A stretch of 64,000 bases of DNA, taken from Cryptomeria japonica. Taxonomy: Eukaryota > Streptophyta > Pinopsida > Cupressales > Cupressaceae. The notes beneath the pieces are model-generated. The model was not told the origin of the DNA. It did not search any database and was given only the letters and a program-made list of their open reading frames with translations. Location: positions 246,389,502 to 246,453,501 of the forward strand of contig NC_081409.1 in the NCBI RefSeq assembly GCF_030272615.1. The letters are read 5' to 3'. Shown here one piece after another: positions 40,199 to 52,057 of the stretch. How positions within the stretch are numbered: the stretch's first letter is position 1; every line of letters begins with the position of its first letter. The translations under genes were made by a program, and so were the position numbers.

Positions 40199-41096
40199 TG
40201 TTGGGAAAATTGTGTCTCAACCTAGCATTTACATGAGGTTACTATTTATAGTAAAGTTTTCTTTTGAACGCGAAATGGTGCGAAATTCTCCCTGAAGCTT
40301 CTGGTTGGCTAGATAAGAATACCGATAAATTTTTTGTCGCAAGATCATATTATCTAGTTTTGAAGATATTAAAGTTTTCATTTTTGGGGGGTGCAATGAA
40401 AGGTTTTAATTTAATTTTGAGGACTTTAGAGGCTCTGAAATGCCTTGAAAAGTGGGTGTAAATGACATAGTCATTTACAAGATGATAGAGCACTTTGCAA
40501 GCTTTCCGATGCTTCAAACATGTCGTCAATCAGACACATGGTTCACAAGCTATGGCCTCTAGAAGTTTGGACTCCTGAAATAGGAAATATAAATTACATC
40601 AGACACATAAATGAGTTGTAAAAAGGAGGAACACGTGTTGATGTGTGTTTTGACACGTCGTAGGACATCTAGAATGGAGATAAGGTTGGCTCTACTTTAT
40701 TGGGTGGTTTTAGCCCATGGTTTTGTAATACCGTTTAATGGTTTCTTATATTGTATGTCCTATATATGAGGTGCATGAGATAAAGGTCATGTGTAAGAGT
40801 CTTATGGCTATTGAGTTACCTTTGAGTCTCTGATTAGTGGTACTCCTGTGAAGAGCTTGCTCTGCAAGTATATTGTAGTATGTTGTTGATTGCTGAATAA
40901 TATATTGAGCGACTTTTGGAATGTGGGGTTTTTCTCCCGAAAGGGTTTTCCCCACATAAATCATTGTGTTGTGGTATGCATGTTGTTGTGTCTATTTTTG
41001 TTAAGTTTATGTAACTGTTGTAATGATCTGTAAAAGTTTTTGCATTACCTCTCAAGGTTAGTGTAAGAAGTTGCTCCGCTACTTAACTTCCTTACA
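40199..41096 (+). repeat. copia 3' LTR, complete
   Basis: Starts TGTTGGGAAAATTGTG after the polypurine tract and ends TTAACTTCCTTACA. Its last ~690 bp match 42192-42887. The following pentamer is GATAT; no partner could be checked because the other LTR is truncated. Confidence 0.9.
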
Positions 41097-42191
41097 GATA
41101 TGTGTCGAATTGAGTAAGCTATAATCTTGATTGAATTGTCATGCATGTGTTCCAAGTACAAATAATATAGCATGAAGAATTTCAATACCTTATCTATATA
41201 CAATGATTCTTCAACAATACATAACACACATATTTTTCTTAGGGGACTACTTTTCCATTTTATTCCTCAATCAACTGAATGCTTAGCTAAAATAGAATAT
41301 AATTCTTTGAAGTAATACTCAAATGAAATTAAGTATCATTCTTCAGTGATACTTAGGTAAAACTTAGTATCATGATGACTTGTGATATCTTCAACTTGGG
41401 ATACATTTTGTCAATTTATTTTCGTAATCACCAATGATGCCCATCTCAAATTCAAATTTTTGCAAGCATGACTTCTTAAATATTCTACATTCATGTACCC
41501 AAGTTGTTTCATTTTCTTTTGATGATCTACGCTTTTAGATTTGCATGTTTGGTATTTGAGTACTATATTTATTCTAGTAATGATCTTCACTTAGATTTTC
41601 TTGTTTGATGTGCATTCCCGTCTTTGTCTTTATCTTTATCTTTATTTTTCAATATCTCCTTATAGCATTCTCTCCCTCTCCTTCTTTATATATTTATGTC
41701 TTCCATCTCTATCTATCCCTCTCCCCTCTCTTTATCTCTCCATTTCCTTTACATATCTCTCTCCTTCTCCAACTCCATCTTCTCTATATATCTCTATATC
41801 TTTCCATCCCAACTCTCTGACCATCTCTCTTTATTGCAAATATAACATGAGCTTGTTGGTAATGGAGTCTGATTATCTTTCTAATTCGAACATTTTATTT
41901 CCTTTATGTTTGGATCTAGATAGGTGGATGCATAGTTTATTTAAAGCTATCACTTGTACACAAATATATGCAAAAAATAGACCAATTTTTTTCTAAATTG
42001 ACCTTCCATACTTCTTCGACATATCCATTGCACACCAAGATCCAAGATGCAATTGCTAGTTAGAATTTTTATTCTTTCATTTTTCCTCCCATCCCTGAAG
42101 TGGGACCCCAACCTAACCCAACCTTGTCGTCCAACTGCACATAAAAAAATCAACATTTTCGCTCAGTTGTCTGCCTACCGAGGTAACGCCT
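41097..42191. other. spacer between copia LTRs, CT-rich in part
   Basis: No gene. It contains the pyrimidine-rich tract at 41620-41830. Its right end is the point where similarity to the complete copia LTR begins, a likely rearrangement or truncation junction. Confidence 0.5.
41620..41830 (+). repeat. CT/CTTTAT-rich pyrimidine tract
   Basis: About 210 bp of CTCTCC, CTTTAT and TCTATA words. It mirrors in composition the GA-rich tract at 6207-6510, but the flanks do not match. Confidence 0.8.
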
Positions 42192-42887
42192 ATAAAATTA
42201 ATTTTGAGAACTTTAGAGGCTTCAAAATGCCCTAAAAAATGGGTGTAAATGGCATCACTATGTATGAGGTGATAGAGAACTTCGTGAGCTTTTCGACACT
42301 TCAAACAATTCATCAATCAGACACATGGTTCACAAGTTATGGCCTTCGAAAGCTTGGACTCCTGAGATAGGAAATATAAATTGCATCAAACACATAAATG
42401 AGTTGTGAAAGGGAGGAACATGTGTTGATGTGTGTTTTGACACATCATAGGGCATGTAGAATGGAGATAAGGTCAGCTCTACTTTCTTGGGTGGTTTTAG
42501 CCCATGGTTTTGTAATACCGTTTGATGGTTTCTTGTATTGTATCTCCTATATATGAGGTGCATGAGATAAAGGTTGTGTGTAAGAGTCTTATGGTTATTA
42601 ATTTACCTCTGAGTGTTTTATTAGTGGTACTCCTATGAAGAGATTTCTCTGCAAGTATATTGCAATATGTTGTTGATTGCTGAATAATATATTGGGCGGT
42701 TTTTGGAGTGTGGGGTTTTTCTCCCAAAAGGGTTTTGCCCACGTAAATCACTTTGTAGTTGTATGGATGTTGTTGTGTCTATTTCTGTTAAGTTTCTGTA
42801 ACTATTGTAATGATTTATAAAAGTTTTTACATTACCCTCCTCTCAAGGTTAGTGTAGGAAGTTGTTTCGCTACTTAACTTCCTTACA
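42192..42887 (+). repeat. copia 5' LTR, 5'-truncated
   Basis: Matches the last ~690 bp of the LTR at 40199-41096 and ends TTAACTTCCTTACA before a PBS. The first ~200 bp are missing; sequence left of 42192 is unrelated to the LTR. Confidence 0.88.
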
Positions 42888-42889
42888 AG

Positions 42890-42901
42890 TGGTATCAGAG
42901 C
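42890..42901 (+). other. primer-binding site TGGTATCAGAGC
   Basis: Two bases after the LTR end; the initiator-tRNA-Met-complementary site usual for copia elements. Confidence 0.92.
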
Positions 42902-43011
42902 TTGATCACCTTTGGTTTTAGTTGTGGGTTGTTAGGTTTTTTGAACTAATCCAGATTTGAGTGGGAGCTTGTGCAGAAGACACTTTTTGATCTTGTTGCA
43001 GGAATTTTTAG

Positions 43012-44324
43012 ATGGCAAGTTCATTAGGAAGAATAGAGGTGGAGAAATTTAATAGAAGTAATTTAGAGATGCAGAAGTTGAAGATGGAAGATTTGCTAAT
43101 AGATCAAGATCTATGGGTTGTTGTTGATGCAAATGTCTCAAGACTTGCAGATCCTATTACGACTGCTCAATATGATGTTATGGACCAAAAATCCAAGGGT
43201 CTAAACAAATTGTACCTAGCAGACTTGGTTTTGATCAATGTCCATGAAGAGAACACTACAAAGAAGTTATGGACTAAGCTTGGTGAGATGTATCAAGCAA
43301 AATCTTTATTAAATCATATTTTCTTGAGGAAGAAATTGTATTCCTTGAAGATGGAAGAGGATGGATGAATTGCAAATCATTCGGAAACATTTAATATGTC
43401 GATGGCTCAATTGGTATTTGTTTGTGTTAAGATGGACGAAGAGGAGAAATGTTAGACCTTGCTTTGTTCTTTGTTTGATTTATGGGATTCTCTTATTATG
43501 GATATCGGTAGTACTTCTATTGTTTTGAAGTTTGAATGTGTGGCAAGTGCCCTACTTAGTGAGGAGATGTGGAAGAAGGTATCCATTAGCTCGAAGGAAG
43601 CCCTAACTATTCATGGAAGACCTAAGGAAAAAGGCAAGAAGAATGAGAAGCATAATAAATCCAAATCCAAATCCAAAGGGAGATTGAAATTTCATGGAAA
43701 GTCCAAAGTCATTTGTTGGAATTGCGGTAAACTAGGACACATCCGTAAGGATTGCAAAGAAGAAAAGAAGAATCTTGATTCTATTTCTCAGTCTGAGAAG
43801 GAAGATGGTGATGCATTCATTGCAACTTTGGCTATTCATGCAAGTAATGATGCATGGTTAATTAACTTAGGTGCATATTTTCGTATGACTTCTAATAAAG
43901 ATTGGTTTTTTGAATATGAAGAATTTAATGGAGGTAAGGTGTACTTGGGTGATGATGTCACATTTAGACATTGTTGGTTGAGGTAAAGTTAGAATCAGGT
44001 TTCCCGACGGTAGAATAAAAAATATTAGGAGGTGTGTTGCATATCGTTGGATTAAAATGAAATTTGTTATCTGTGAGCAAACTAATAGATGTGGGTGTGC
44101 ATGTAGTCTTTTCTGATGCAAGATGTAAGATGATTAAGGGTGCTATGGTGATTGCTAGAGGTGTCAGGTTCAACACTTTGTATAAGCTAGAGGCATACAT
44201 GGTTGAGTGTAATAATACTTTTGTAAAAAGTAAATCTGTGGATATTTCATCGGAAGATTTGAGGGTTTTGCCTTCAGCAGATGGACATGGCTTTTGGGTA
44301 CCTAAGGGTTCTCTTTCTTCTTAA
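43012..44324 (+). pseudogene. copia gag and protease, active site lost
   Basis: The gag N-terminus is at 43012-43368 (VEKFNRSNLEMQKLKMEDLL, a copia gag signature). Stops at about 43366 and 43453 separate it from 43459-43986, in which the CCHC knuckle CWNCGKLGHIRKDC is at 43714-43755. The protease motif reads WLINLGAYFRMTS (Asn-Leu-Gly at 43864-43872) where copia proteases have Asp-Ser-Gly, so this copy's protease is inactive. The protease remainder is at 44064-44324 in another frame. Confidence 0.85.
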
Positions 44325-45173
44325 AAAAAGTTACCTGGAAAGAAGACTATGTTATGGCACTAGAGGCTTGGCCACATTGGAGAAAAGGGTCTAAGGACCT
44401 TGAAAAATAAAAACCTCATTGAAGGTTTGAATGATTGTAATCTTGACTTTGATTTCAGTGAGCATTGCATTTATGGAAAACAAAACCACGTTGAGTTTTA
44501 CTCATGTTCTCATAAATCTTGTGGTGTTTTGGATCTTATTCATTCTGATGTGTTTGGTCCTGTAAACGTTCCTTCGATTGGAAAATCCACATATTATGTT
44601 TCATTTATTGATTATTTTAGTAGAAGGACATGGGTATATTTTCTAAAGAGTAAATCTGAATTTTTCAATCATTTTAAAGAATTTAAAGCAATGGCTGAGT
44701 TACAAACTGGAAAGAAAATTAAATTTTTGAGGATTGATAATGGCGATGAATTTCACTCTAATGATTTTGATAGATTATGTAAATATTGTGGCATTAACAG
44801 ACAAAAGACAACTCCGTATTCTCCACTACAGAATGGAGTTGTAGAAAGAATGAATAGGACACTGATGGAGAAGGCTAGGAGTATGTTGAGTGGTGTTGGT
44901 CTAGAACACAAGTTTTGGGCTGATGTTGTTGCCACTACTTGCTACCTGATTCACATGTCTCCTACATTAGCTCTTGTTGATAGAACACCTATGGAAGAAT
45001 TGTCAAGTCACAAGCCTTTATTGAGACATCTTAGAGTTTTTGGTTGCGAGACATATGCACATATGCCAAAAGAGAAGCAAAAAAAGTCAGAGAACAAGGT
45101 TGTGAAATGTATCTTCATCGGTTATAGTTATGGTGTGAAAGGATACAAACTTTGGGACCTTGCTACACAAAAG

Positions 45174-45359
45174 GTAATTCATAGTAGAAGTGTTATTTTT
45201 AGAGAAATTAAATCTCCTTTTGTTACATTGCAGCCAGAACAAAATATGAAGGAAGACGTGATTCGGGTAATTCATAGTAGAAGTGTTATTTTTAGAGAAT
45301 TTAAGTCTGCTTTTGTTACATTGCAACTAGAACAGAATACGAAGGAAGATGTGATTCAA
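45174..45359 (+). repeat. 93-bp in-frame tandem duplication in copia pol
   Basis: Copies 45174-45266 and 45267-45359 both encode VIHSRSVIFRE followed by a VTLQ.EQN.KEDVI segment. A handful of base differences show it is not brand new. The frame is kept. Confidence 0.95.
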
Positions 45360-45542
45360 TTCCCTTCTATGCCTAAAAGAGTTGAGTGGAGATCACTTGA
45401 CAGGCAAGAAGTTGAGGAGAGCTCATCTAGCTTTGAATCTTCAAAAGAGGAGGAAGAACCTCCAACTCAACTTGTTCGAAGATCTACAAGACATAGACAA
45501 CCATGTGAAAGGTATTCACTTGATGATTGGAGATGTATTTTT

Positions 45543-45547
45543 GCTTT
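45543..45547. other. TSD GCTTT, left copy
   Basis: GCTTT here and at 53298-53302 flank the gag-protease gypsy exactly at its TG and CA ends. Confidence 0.92.
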
Positions 45548-46733
45548 TGTAGCATCCTAAAATTGCGACACTTGCAATTTTGACTACATTTGGGTCTTCA
45601 CGATGGCGGCGCAACACTGAACCTGAATGGAGACCCCGAAACTTGTTCATGACACCAAAAACTGCATTTTTCAGCACCCTGGCCTGATCCTCCTTGCACC
45701 TTGCTATCTCTGGAGGTGGGACCATGGCGCCCAGCGCCCTGGTCCCTGGCCCTATTTTGGGCCCGGTCTCTTATGGGGCTTCAGGTCTTTAAGTTTGCAA
45801 ATTGGAAAATAATATTTCCTGGTCGGCCTAAGGTCGGGAAAATCAGTCTTTCAACCCTAATTGACAAGTATAAAAACTGCATTTCCTCTCCCATTTTAGA
45901 AGATGAAAAAAGGCGGAAACGATATTCAAGCATTCAAGCATTCAAGCATTCAAGCATTCCTTCAAGCAATTGAGCATTCTAAGTCTCCATTCAAGGCTAA
46001 GTGTTGCATTCAAGACAAGGATTCAACCATTGAAGAGGGGATCACTTACAACATACAACATACAACAACATTTACACCTTCGCATGTAAGAATACAAACA
46101 TTCTTACAACAAGGTATCAGTACTTGTTTACATTACAAACATTTACATTTACAGCATTCTCATTTCTTGGTTAATTCCAAAACTGGGGTTTGACCTAAAG
46201 GCAAACCCCTCATCCCTAACCCCCCAATCATCCTCTCTTTTCTGTGTGTAGGTTGTAGGTACACGGCTGTAATTGAAGATCTGGAATCCTTGTGCAGAGA
46301 CGAACAGATCCCCCTTCGTTTCGCGGATTTTTCGGAGGACCGTGTGCACGCCGGGTGCCATCGTCCCATCAACTTTCACTCAAATTTGCAGAACAGCACC
46401 GTCTCAACATTTTACTGCTAATTCCAGGTCCGCAGCTTCATCCCATATCCCTATCTTTGTTTATAAGCGAATCTTTCCTATTTTACATGTATTCCTAGTT
46501 CAATCTTTCTATCTACATTCTTTACAAAAGAGGGTATCCTTCATGTCATAACCCTTGAAACTCATATAGAATCCAATCTTGCATTGCGTGGGATTAGATC
46601 TTGTGGGTTTCAACCCCTCTTTTGAATGTAAAGTCTCCCCTAAGTGAAAACCATCAACCCTAGTGACTCTCCCTTCTCTCTCCTTGGAGTTGGGGAGGGG
46701 AGAACGACTAGGGTTCGATTTTTCCGCTTTACA
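45548..46733 (+). repeat. 5' LTR of gag-protease gypsy (1186 bp)
   Basis: Starts TGTAGCATCCTAAAATTG and ends TTCCGCTTTACA. TATAAAAA at 45869-45876 is a likely TATA box. It has one copy of the 31-bp GC-rich unit (45719-45749) and four AAGCATTC copies near 45930-45960; the 3' LTR has three copies of each. Confidence 0.95.
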
Positions 46734-46756
46734 TTTTGGTGAACCCGACGTGAACA
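46734..46756 (+). other. primer-binding site of gag-protease gypsy
   Basis: TTTTGGTGAACCCGACGTG follows the LTR; identical over 20 bases to the minus-strand gypsy PBS at 38207-38229. Confidence 0.85.
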
Positions 46757-47918
46757 TCCTCATTCTGATTATTCATGGTTAGATCTGAAAATTTTGTTTC
46801 CTTAATTACATTTCCATGTTTGATCTTTTGCAAATTTTAGAGGCTAATTGCATAAAAACCCTAAAATTTTCTTTTAAGTAATTAAACTTGTGAAATGTTT
46901 AATTGTCAATGCTTGTTTCAGATCTACCCTTCTATTGCAAATTGTCAATTCATATTTGTGCTTTAATTCTGAAAATTAAGTGGTTAAATGTCAAAACCCT
47001 AATTTTTTAAGACCTTCTTGATTCAACCTTTGACTGATAATTTCACTAATCAAAACACTTCCAAATCGGCTGTAACTTTGGATTCCGCAATAAAATTACA
47101 ATATCTTTCATCCCTGAAAATTTGGAAAAAAGTTGTGAGTACCGTGTGCACCCAGAGTGCCACTGTCCCCGACATTTTTTTCGAAATTTCGGGAGCTAGA
47201 TCTTACTGTATTTTTCTGCTAAAATCCAGAATTTTGGCTGATTTTATCAATTTTAACACCTTCAAAATTAAAGTCAAAGTTGGTCTAGTGATTGCTTGGA
47301 TTGAGGCTTCTAATCATTCAAAAATTATTGAAATTGAAATTCATATCAAAATTGTGCTTCTTACTGTCCTAAATCTGAAAAGTGTGTTAGCATTCATTCG
47401 AAATTTCAGTGTTTTATTCAAATTTTTGCAATTTGTGACTTTTGAAATTAAGTGTTTAATTGCAACAACTTTGATTTCCACTTTCAAATTCGAATTTTGC
47501 ATGAAATCGAGTCAACTTTTAAATTTCAAAGCCTGCATTGCTTTCAGTATTCCTTCTAAAATCATAAAATTCAAAATTTCAGTTTCCCTCTCTTTTTCAA
47601 AATTCAAATTTTGCATTTTTCAACAATCTTGGTAGGGTTCAGTTTTGAGATTGCAACTTTAATTTGGCCTATCTACAGATCGTAAAATCACTCAATTTTT
47701 TCAGATTGGCTTTAAAATCATCATAACTTTCATCCCTGAAAATTTCGAAAAAAGTTGCGAGGACCGTGTGCACTCCGTTCGCCATGGTCCCGGACATTTT
47801 TTCCGAAATTTCGGGAGATTGTCCTGATTGCATTTAACAGCTTAAATCTAGGAGATTGGCTGGTTTTATTGAAATTTGCTACCTCTAAAATTCAAAATCT
47901 TCTCTCTCTCTTTAGTGC
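46757..47918 (+). other. gypsy leader with duplicated ~100-bp module
   Basis: Untranslated leader. Segments 47101-47198 and 47722-47820 are copies of one module: TTTCATCCCTGAAAATTT, then ACCGTGTGCAC, then a GTCCC-GGACATTTTTT-like stretch and GAAATTTCGGGAG. A shorter relative (GGACCGTGTGCACGCC ... CATCGTCCC) lies in the LTR near 46337-46368. The 205-residue frame at 47018-47635 spans one copy and is judged non-coding. Confidence 0.75.
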
Positions 47919-50900
47919 ATGAGTTTTACAACAATAAGCCCTACTTACACTATTCCCGTTAGACGAAGCCTTAGAATTAAGTCTTTCCAAGGTGTAATTA
48001 CCGAGGAGATGGAACCTAATTTGAATGGCCTTTTTAATGAGGACATGGGTAATTCCTCTAATCCTCTTAATGATGAAGAAGCTCTCCATGAGGTTTCTGT
48101 AGAACAACTTTCAAAATTGGATAACCAATTTGATGATTTTCGACAATGGATGTCTCAAGAATACCCTGATAGTGAAGCTCTTTCATTAATTGAGGGTCTA
48201 AAACGTATGGTTCAAAGTGATAAGAATGGAATTGATATTTTGCGTGGTATTGCACATATTGTGGATTCAAATGTGATGCCTATGAAGAGTTGTGCCGAAA
48301 CTTTAGGTTATACACAACCTCCTACTCAAGTTAATCATTATATTCCTTTGACAACTCCTATTGCTAGTATACCTACTTTTACATCAAACATAATGACTAC
48401 TTCAATACAAGACATTCCTCCTATGATCACTAATCATGGGGGCAATCCCTCTTCTTCAATCAACCCTCTTCCTTCATTCAATCCAACTTCTTCATTCATT
48501 CCTTCAATGAGTGTCCCTATTATATCTCCACAAATGAACATGATGCAAGGGGGCAATTCATTTAACCCTTCCATTCCTCCTTGTAGTGTTCCTCCTTTCC
48601 AATCATCTCCTATGACTAACTATCATAGCGTCCCACCACCTTACTCTCTACCTTCTTTCAATAACATAACACCTCCATCACAATCTAACACGTCTAATAT
48701 GAACTCTTCGACTGAAGCGACCATTAACAATCTTGCACAAACTGTCTCTTCTTTACAGCAACAAATTGCCTCTATGAATCAATCTAAGTTTAGTGTGCCC
48801 ACATTTGATGTTGCGAGCCCACTTTCTCTTGACATTGTTCGAGCTATCCCCCCTAAACATGTTGAAATTCTGCATTTGGAGCTTTATAATGGTAAGGGTG
48901 ATCCTCTAACACATGTTAAGACCTTCCAAACAATATGTACTGATTTTGCTTATGACCAAAGGTTGCTTGCAAAACTATTTACTAGAACATTAAGAGATAA
49001 AGCCCTACAATGGTATTTCTCGTTGCCTTCCTATTCTATTACTTCTTTCGAACAACTTGCAAATGCTTTTATTCAACAATTTCAAAACAATATAAGTCCT
49101 AAAGTTACTTTGATTGATTTAATGCATTGTAAACAAGGTGTTAAAGAAAAAGTGACTGATTTCATTGGTAGATATAAGCATTTGTATGCTCAAATTTCTT
49201 TTCCAGTACCTGACAATGATATTCAAAGAATCTTTATTTCTAATTTACAAAAAGACATTAGAGAAAAACTCCTATTTTCTGAGTTTACTTCTTTCCAACA
49301 GTTGTGCACAACTCTTCACAATTATCAACTGACTGTGAGTCAAATGGAACAAGCAAATCCTATGGCTCCGAGTGATAAGGGTGATAGTAGTCAACAACCA
49401 TTTGGAAAGTTTAAACCGAACAGAGAGTCCATTAAATTCAATGAAAACATCATCAACAACAATGTGAATGCGGCATCAGGTGTGCCTCCTATTTCTAAGT
49501 TTTTCAAGAAAGAAAGAAAGTTTACTCCTTTGAATGAATCATTGCATAGTATTATGAATAAGTCATTGGAACAAAATGTGCTTACTCTTCCTCCTATAAG
49601 GCAAATAGATCCTGCAAAGATTAATTCACCCTATTTTGATAACAAATCTTTTTGTCAATTTCATCGTCATCCTGGGCATGATACTGAAAAATGTTTTGCT
49701 TTAAAGGGTAAAATTCAAGATTTGATTGATAATAATACTATCTCTGTTTCTGGTGTGAATGATAAAGGCAACACATCTGCAGCTCCTCCTAACCAAAATC
49801 TTCAAATTTTTACTGATCCATTACCTTCTCATACCTCTAATGCGATTGATACTAATGATTCCTTTGTCTCACCTGATGATCTTGTGTCCATGACTCCGAA
49901 TGTGATTAACTTTTTGGAACAACAGAAAATCCCTAAAGAACCTTCCATCACCTTTGATTCTAGTGAAACTATCAGGGCACCTGATGGTCCTTTATATATA
50001 GTTGCAAAAGTTAAGAACACACCTTGCCGTGGAGTGCTTATTGATCCTTCTTGTATGGTTAATGTCATTACTGAAGAATTTCTTTTTACTTTGCAATTGA
50101 ATCAAGTGATTTATGATGAAACAAATGTGGTTGTGAAATTATTTGATGCATTTTCTTCTCCTGCAATTGGTTCTATTACATTACCTATTGAGGTCCATAA
50201 CAAATCCCTTGATGTGGACTTTGCTATTATTCCATCGTCCGAACAATTTCGTGTGAAGCTAGGCTATCCTTGGCTATCTTCCATGAAAGCTATTGCTTCT
50301 CCTATTCACAAGTGTTTGAAATTTCCCCATAATGGTGAAGTTGTTACTATCAATCATAGTCTCTTTAAACCAGCTGAAAGAACTTCTAGCATTCCTATTG
50401 ACTACTTTTGGCCTAAACAATTTCAATCTCTTCCTCCGCGAAGTGATCATCTTTTTAAATCTTATCAAAAGTGGAAAAAAGATATGATCCTATCTCTAAG
50501 TGAACCTAGAACACCCAAATTTGACATTCCTATCGTTCTTGAGAAGGAAGTTCTTCCTTTGAAAGATAAAACTAATGTCTTTCCTCAAGAAGATTCCCAA
50601 CCCATCCCTATGGATGTGACTATGCCTATATCTAATAAACTTCCTAAAAGTGGACCTATACCTCCTCGTCATGATGGACTTGGTCTCCTTCCTAAACCGA
50701 ATATTCCTCCCTTATATGGAGTAGTTCCTCCTCCTTCCTCTTATGGAGAGAAGAGACCTTCCTCTTCTCCTATTGTTCAACCTAAGAAACCACAACCTAA
50801 ACACCCAAGTGAAAAGGATGAGAACAATCCTCCTCCTCAATCTTCTCAACTTCCTACTAAGACTAGACGAAATCGTTCTGCGCGTGAACGCCGATGAAAG

Positions 50901-51317
50901 CGTCGTCTTAGAGCTCAGGCAGCTGCTTCTCAAACTTTGCAATCCCCAAAAACACCTTCAACAAGCATTATTCCATTTTCTCCAAAATCTCCTAAACATA
51001 AGATGCATGATGGTCTTGATCCTGTGCGAGTTAAAGATCCTATTTTTATAAATCTTGATGATGAAAATGTTACTCCTGTTCATTCTGATAGTGAATATGA
51101 ATATGTTGATGTTGATAACCATCTATCTAACGAATTTTCTAAAGCACTTATCCTAGCTCCTAGACAAGAACACCGTGGCTTGGGGTATGAACATAGCCCT
51201 TGTTTGGATCTTGTGATAGCTCCATCTGCTATGTTGGATGTTCCTCCTCTAGCGTGTTTCCTACCTTCCCGAAATATTGATCAGCAAGATTGGGGGGTAG
51301 ATGACGTGCTAGACTAG
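47919..51317 (+). CDS. gypsy gag-protease polyprotein with one in-frame TGA
   Basis: A 992-residue open frame (47919-50897), the longest in the window. The N-terminal third is Pro/Ser/Thr/Asn-rich. The Retrotrans_gag domain is at residues about 295-490 (LYNGKGDPLTHVKTF, LRDKALQWYFSLP, CKQGVKEKVTDFIGRY). A variant zinc knuckle CQFHRHPGHDTEKC is near residue 580. An aspartic protease follows at about 690-800 (GVLIDPSCMVNVI, Asp kept; RVKLGYPWL). The tail is proline- and lysine-rich. After TGA at 50895-50897 (context CGA TGA AAG) the same frame runs on for 139 codons to 51317; CGA to TGA by C-to-T change would explain the stop. Gag would form the particle; RT and integrase must come from elsewhere. 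Confidence 0.9.
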
Positions 51318-52057
51318 TTCATTAGCATAGTAGACTCTCTCCTCCTCTCTTGTGTTACTTCTTCTATGTGTTATTCTCATTCTTCTATTTGTTGTCCTTG
51401 GTGTTGTCTACTTGAGGATGATGCAAAGCATTGAGATCTCTTTTGGTCTCTCTCATGTTGACTCAAAAGACACATGTGTTCCCTTCTTCTAGGTGACCTT
51501 CCTTGATTGAGGAATGAAGAACAATTATGCATACATATATATGATATACATGAATTATCATAGAGCATACTGACCCCGAGGAAAGCGAAGTCACCTTGTG
51601 CTTTGTGTTTTGTGTCTATTATCCTTGGGCTTACCTCACACTTGGGGGTTAAATCCTTGTGATAACGTGCTCCTTTCTCATTTCTTATATGTATCACTAC
51701 CTTAAAGCAATCACCCCCGGTGAGGCGTGTGCGATCACTTTAACGTAGGGGGGCATACATCCCGTTCATATCTTTTCAAGATACTTGAAAATTTCTTGAC
51801 AAATTTAGCTTTGCCTTGAAAATTTTTGATATCTTTCTTGCATGACTCATAGTGAGGGAACCTTACTACTGACAGTCATGGTTCTCCCTCGTGATCTTCC
51901 CTTTTACTTTGTCAATCGAAGTCGTAAGATCTTTAGTCCACTGGGGGCTTGGTGTATCTTGCCTCCTTGACGTGGTGAAAGTTTTTCAATGTTGTTTCCT
52001 TGTACTTTACCAGAAGTATGAGCGTACGCTTATACTCCCGCTAAAGTGGGGGCTAAA
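51318..52057 (+). other. 3' non-coding region and polypurine tract of gag-protease gypsy
   Basis: No RT or integrase motif is present in any frame. It ends TAAAGTGGGGGCTAAA (52042-52057) directly before the 3' LTR, a good polypurine tract. Confidence 0.8.

Larger units (their letters stand above)
44330..45560 (+). pseudogene. copia integrase, 3' end cut by gypsy insertion
   Basis: The pre-integrase motif LGHIGEKGLRTL is at about 44370. The long frame 44400-45560 has a complete DD35E core: Asp50 in HSDVFGP, Asp113 in RIDNGDEF and Glu149 in GVVERMNRT. The integrase C-terminal part follows (FGCETYAHMPKEK, CIFIGYS). A 31-codon tandem duplication lies at 45174-45359. The acidic linker to RT (SSSSFESSKEEEEPP) is cut at 45547; the last residues of this frame come from the gypsy LTR. 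Function would be integration of element DNA, but the gene is interrupted. Confidence 0.9.

Noticed and set aside
41601-41996. Overlapping Ser/Leu/Pro-rich plus-strand frames
   Set aside because: They are translations of the CT-rich tract in two frames at once, which marks simple sequence.
47018-47635. 205-residue frame in the gypsy leader
   Set aside because: It spans a duplicated non-coding module and is rich in Phe, Ile, Lys and Ser as expected from T-rich DNA; no domain.
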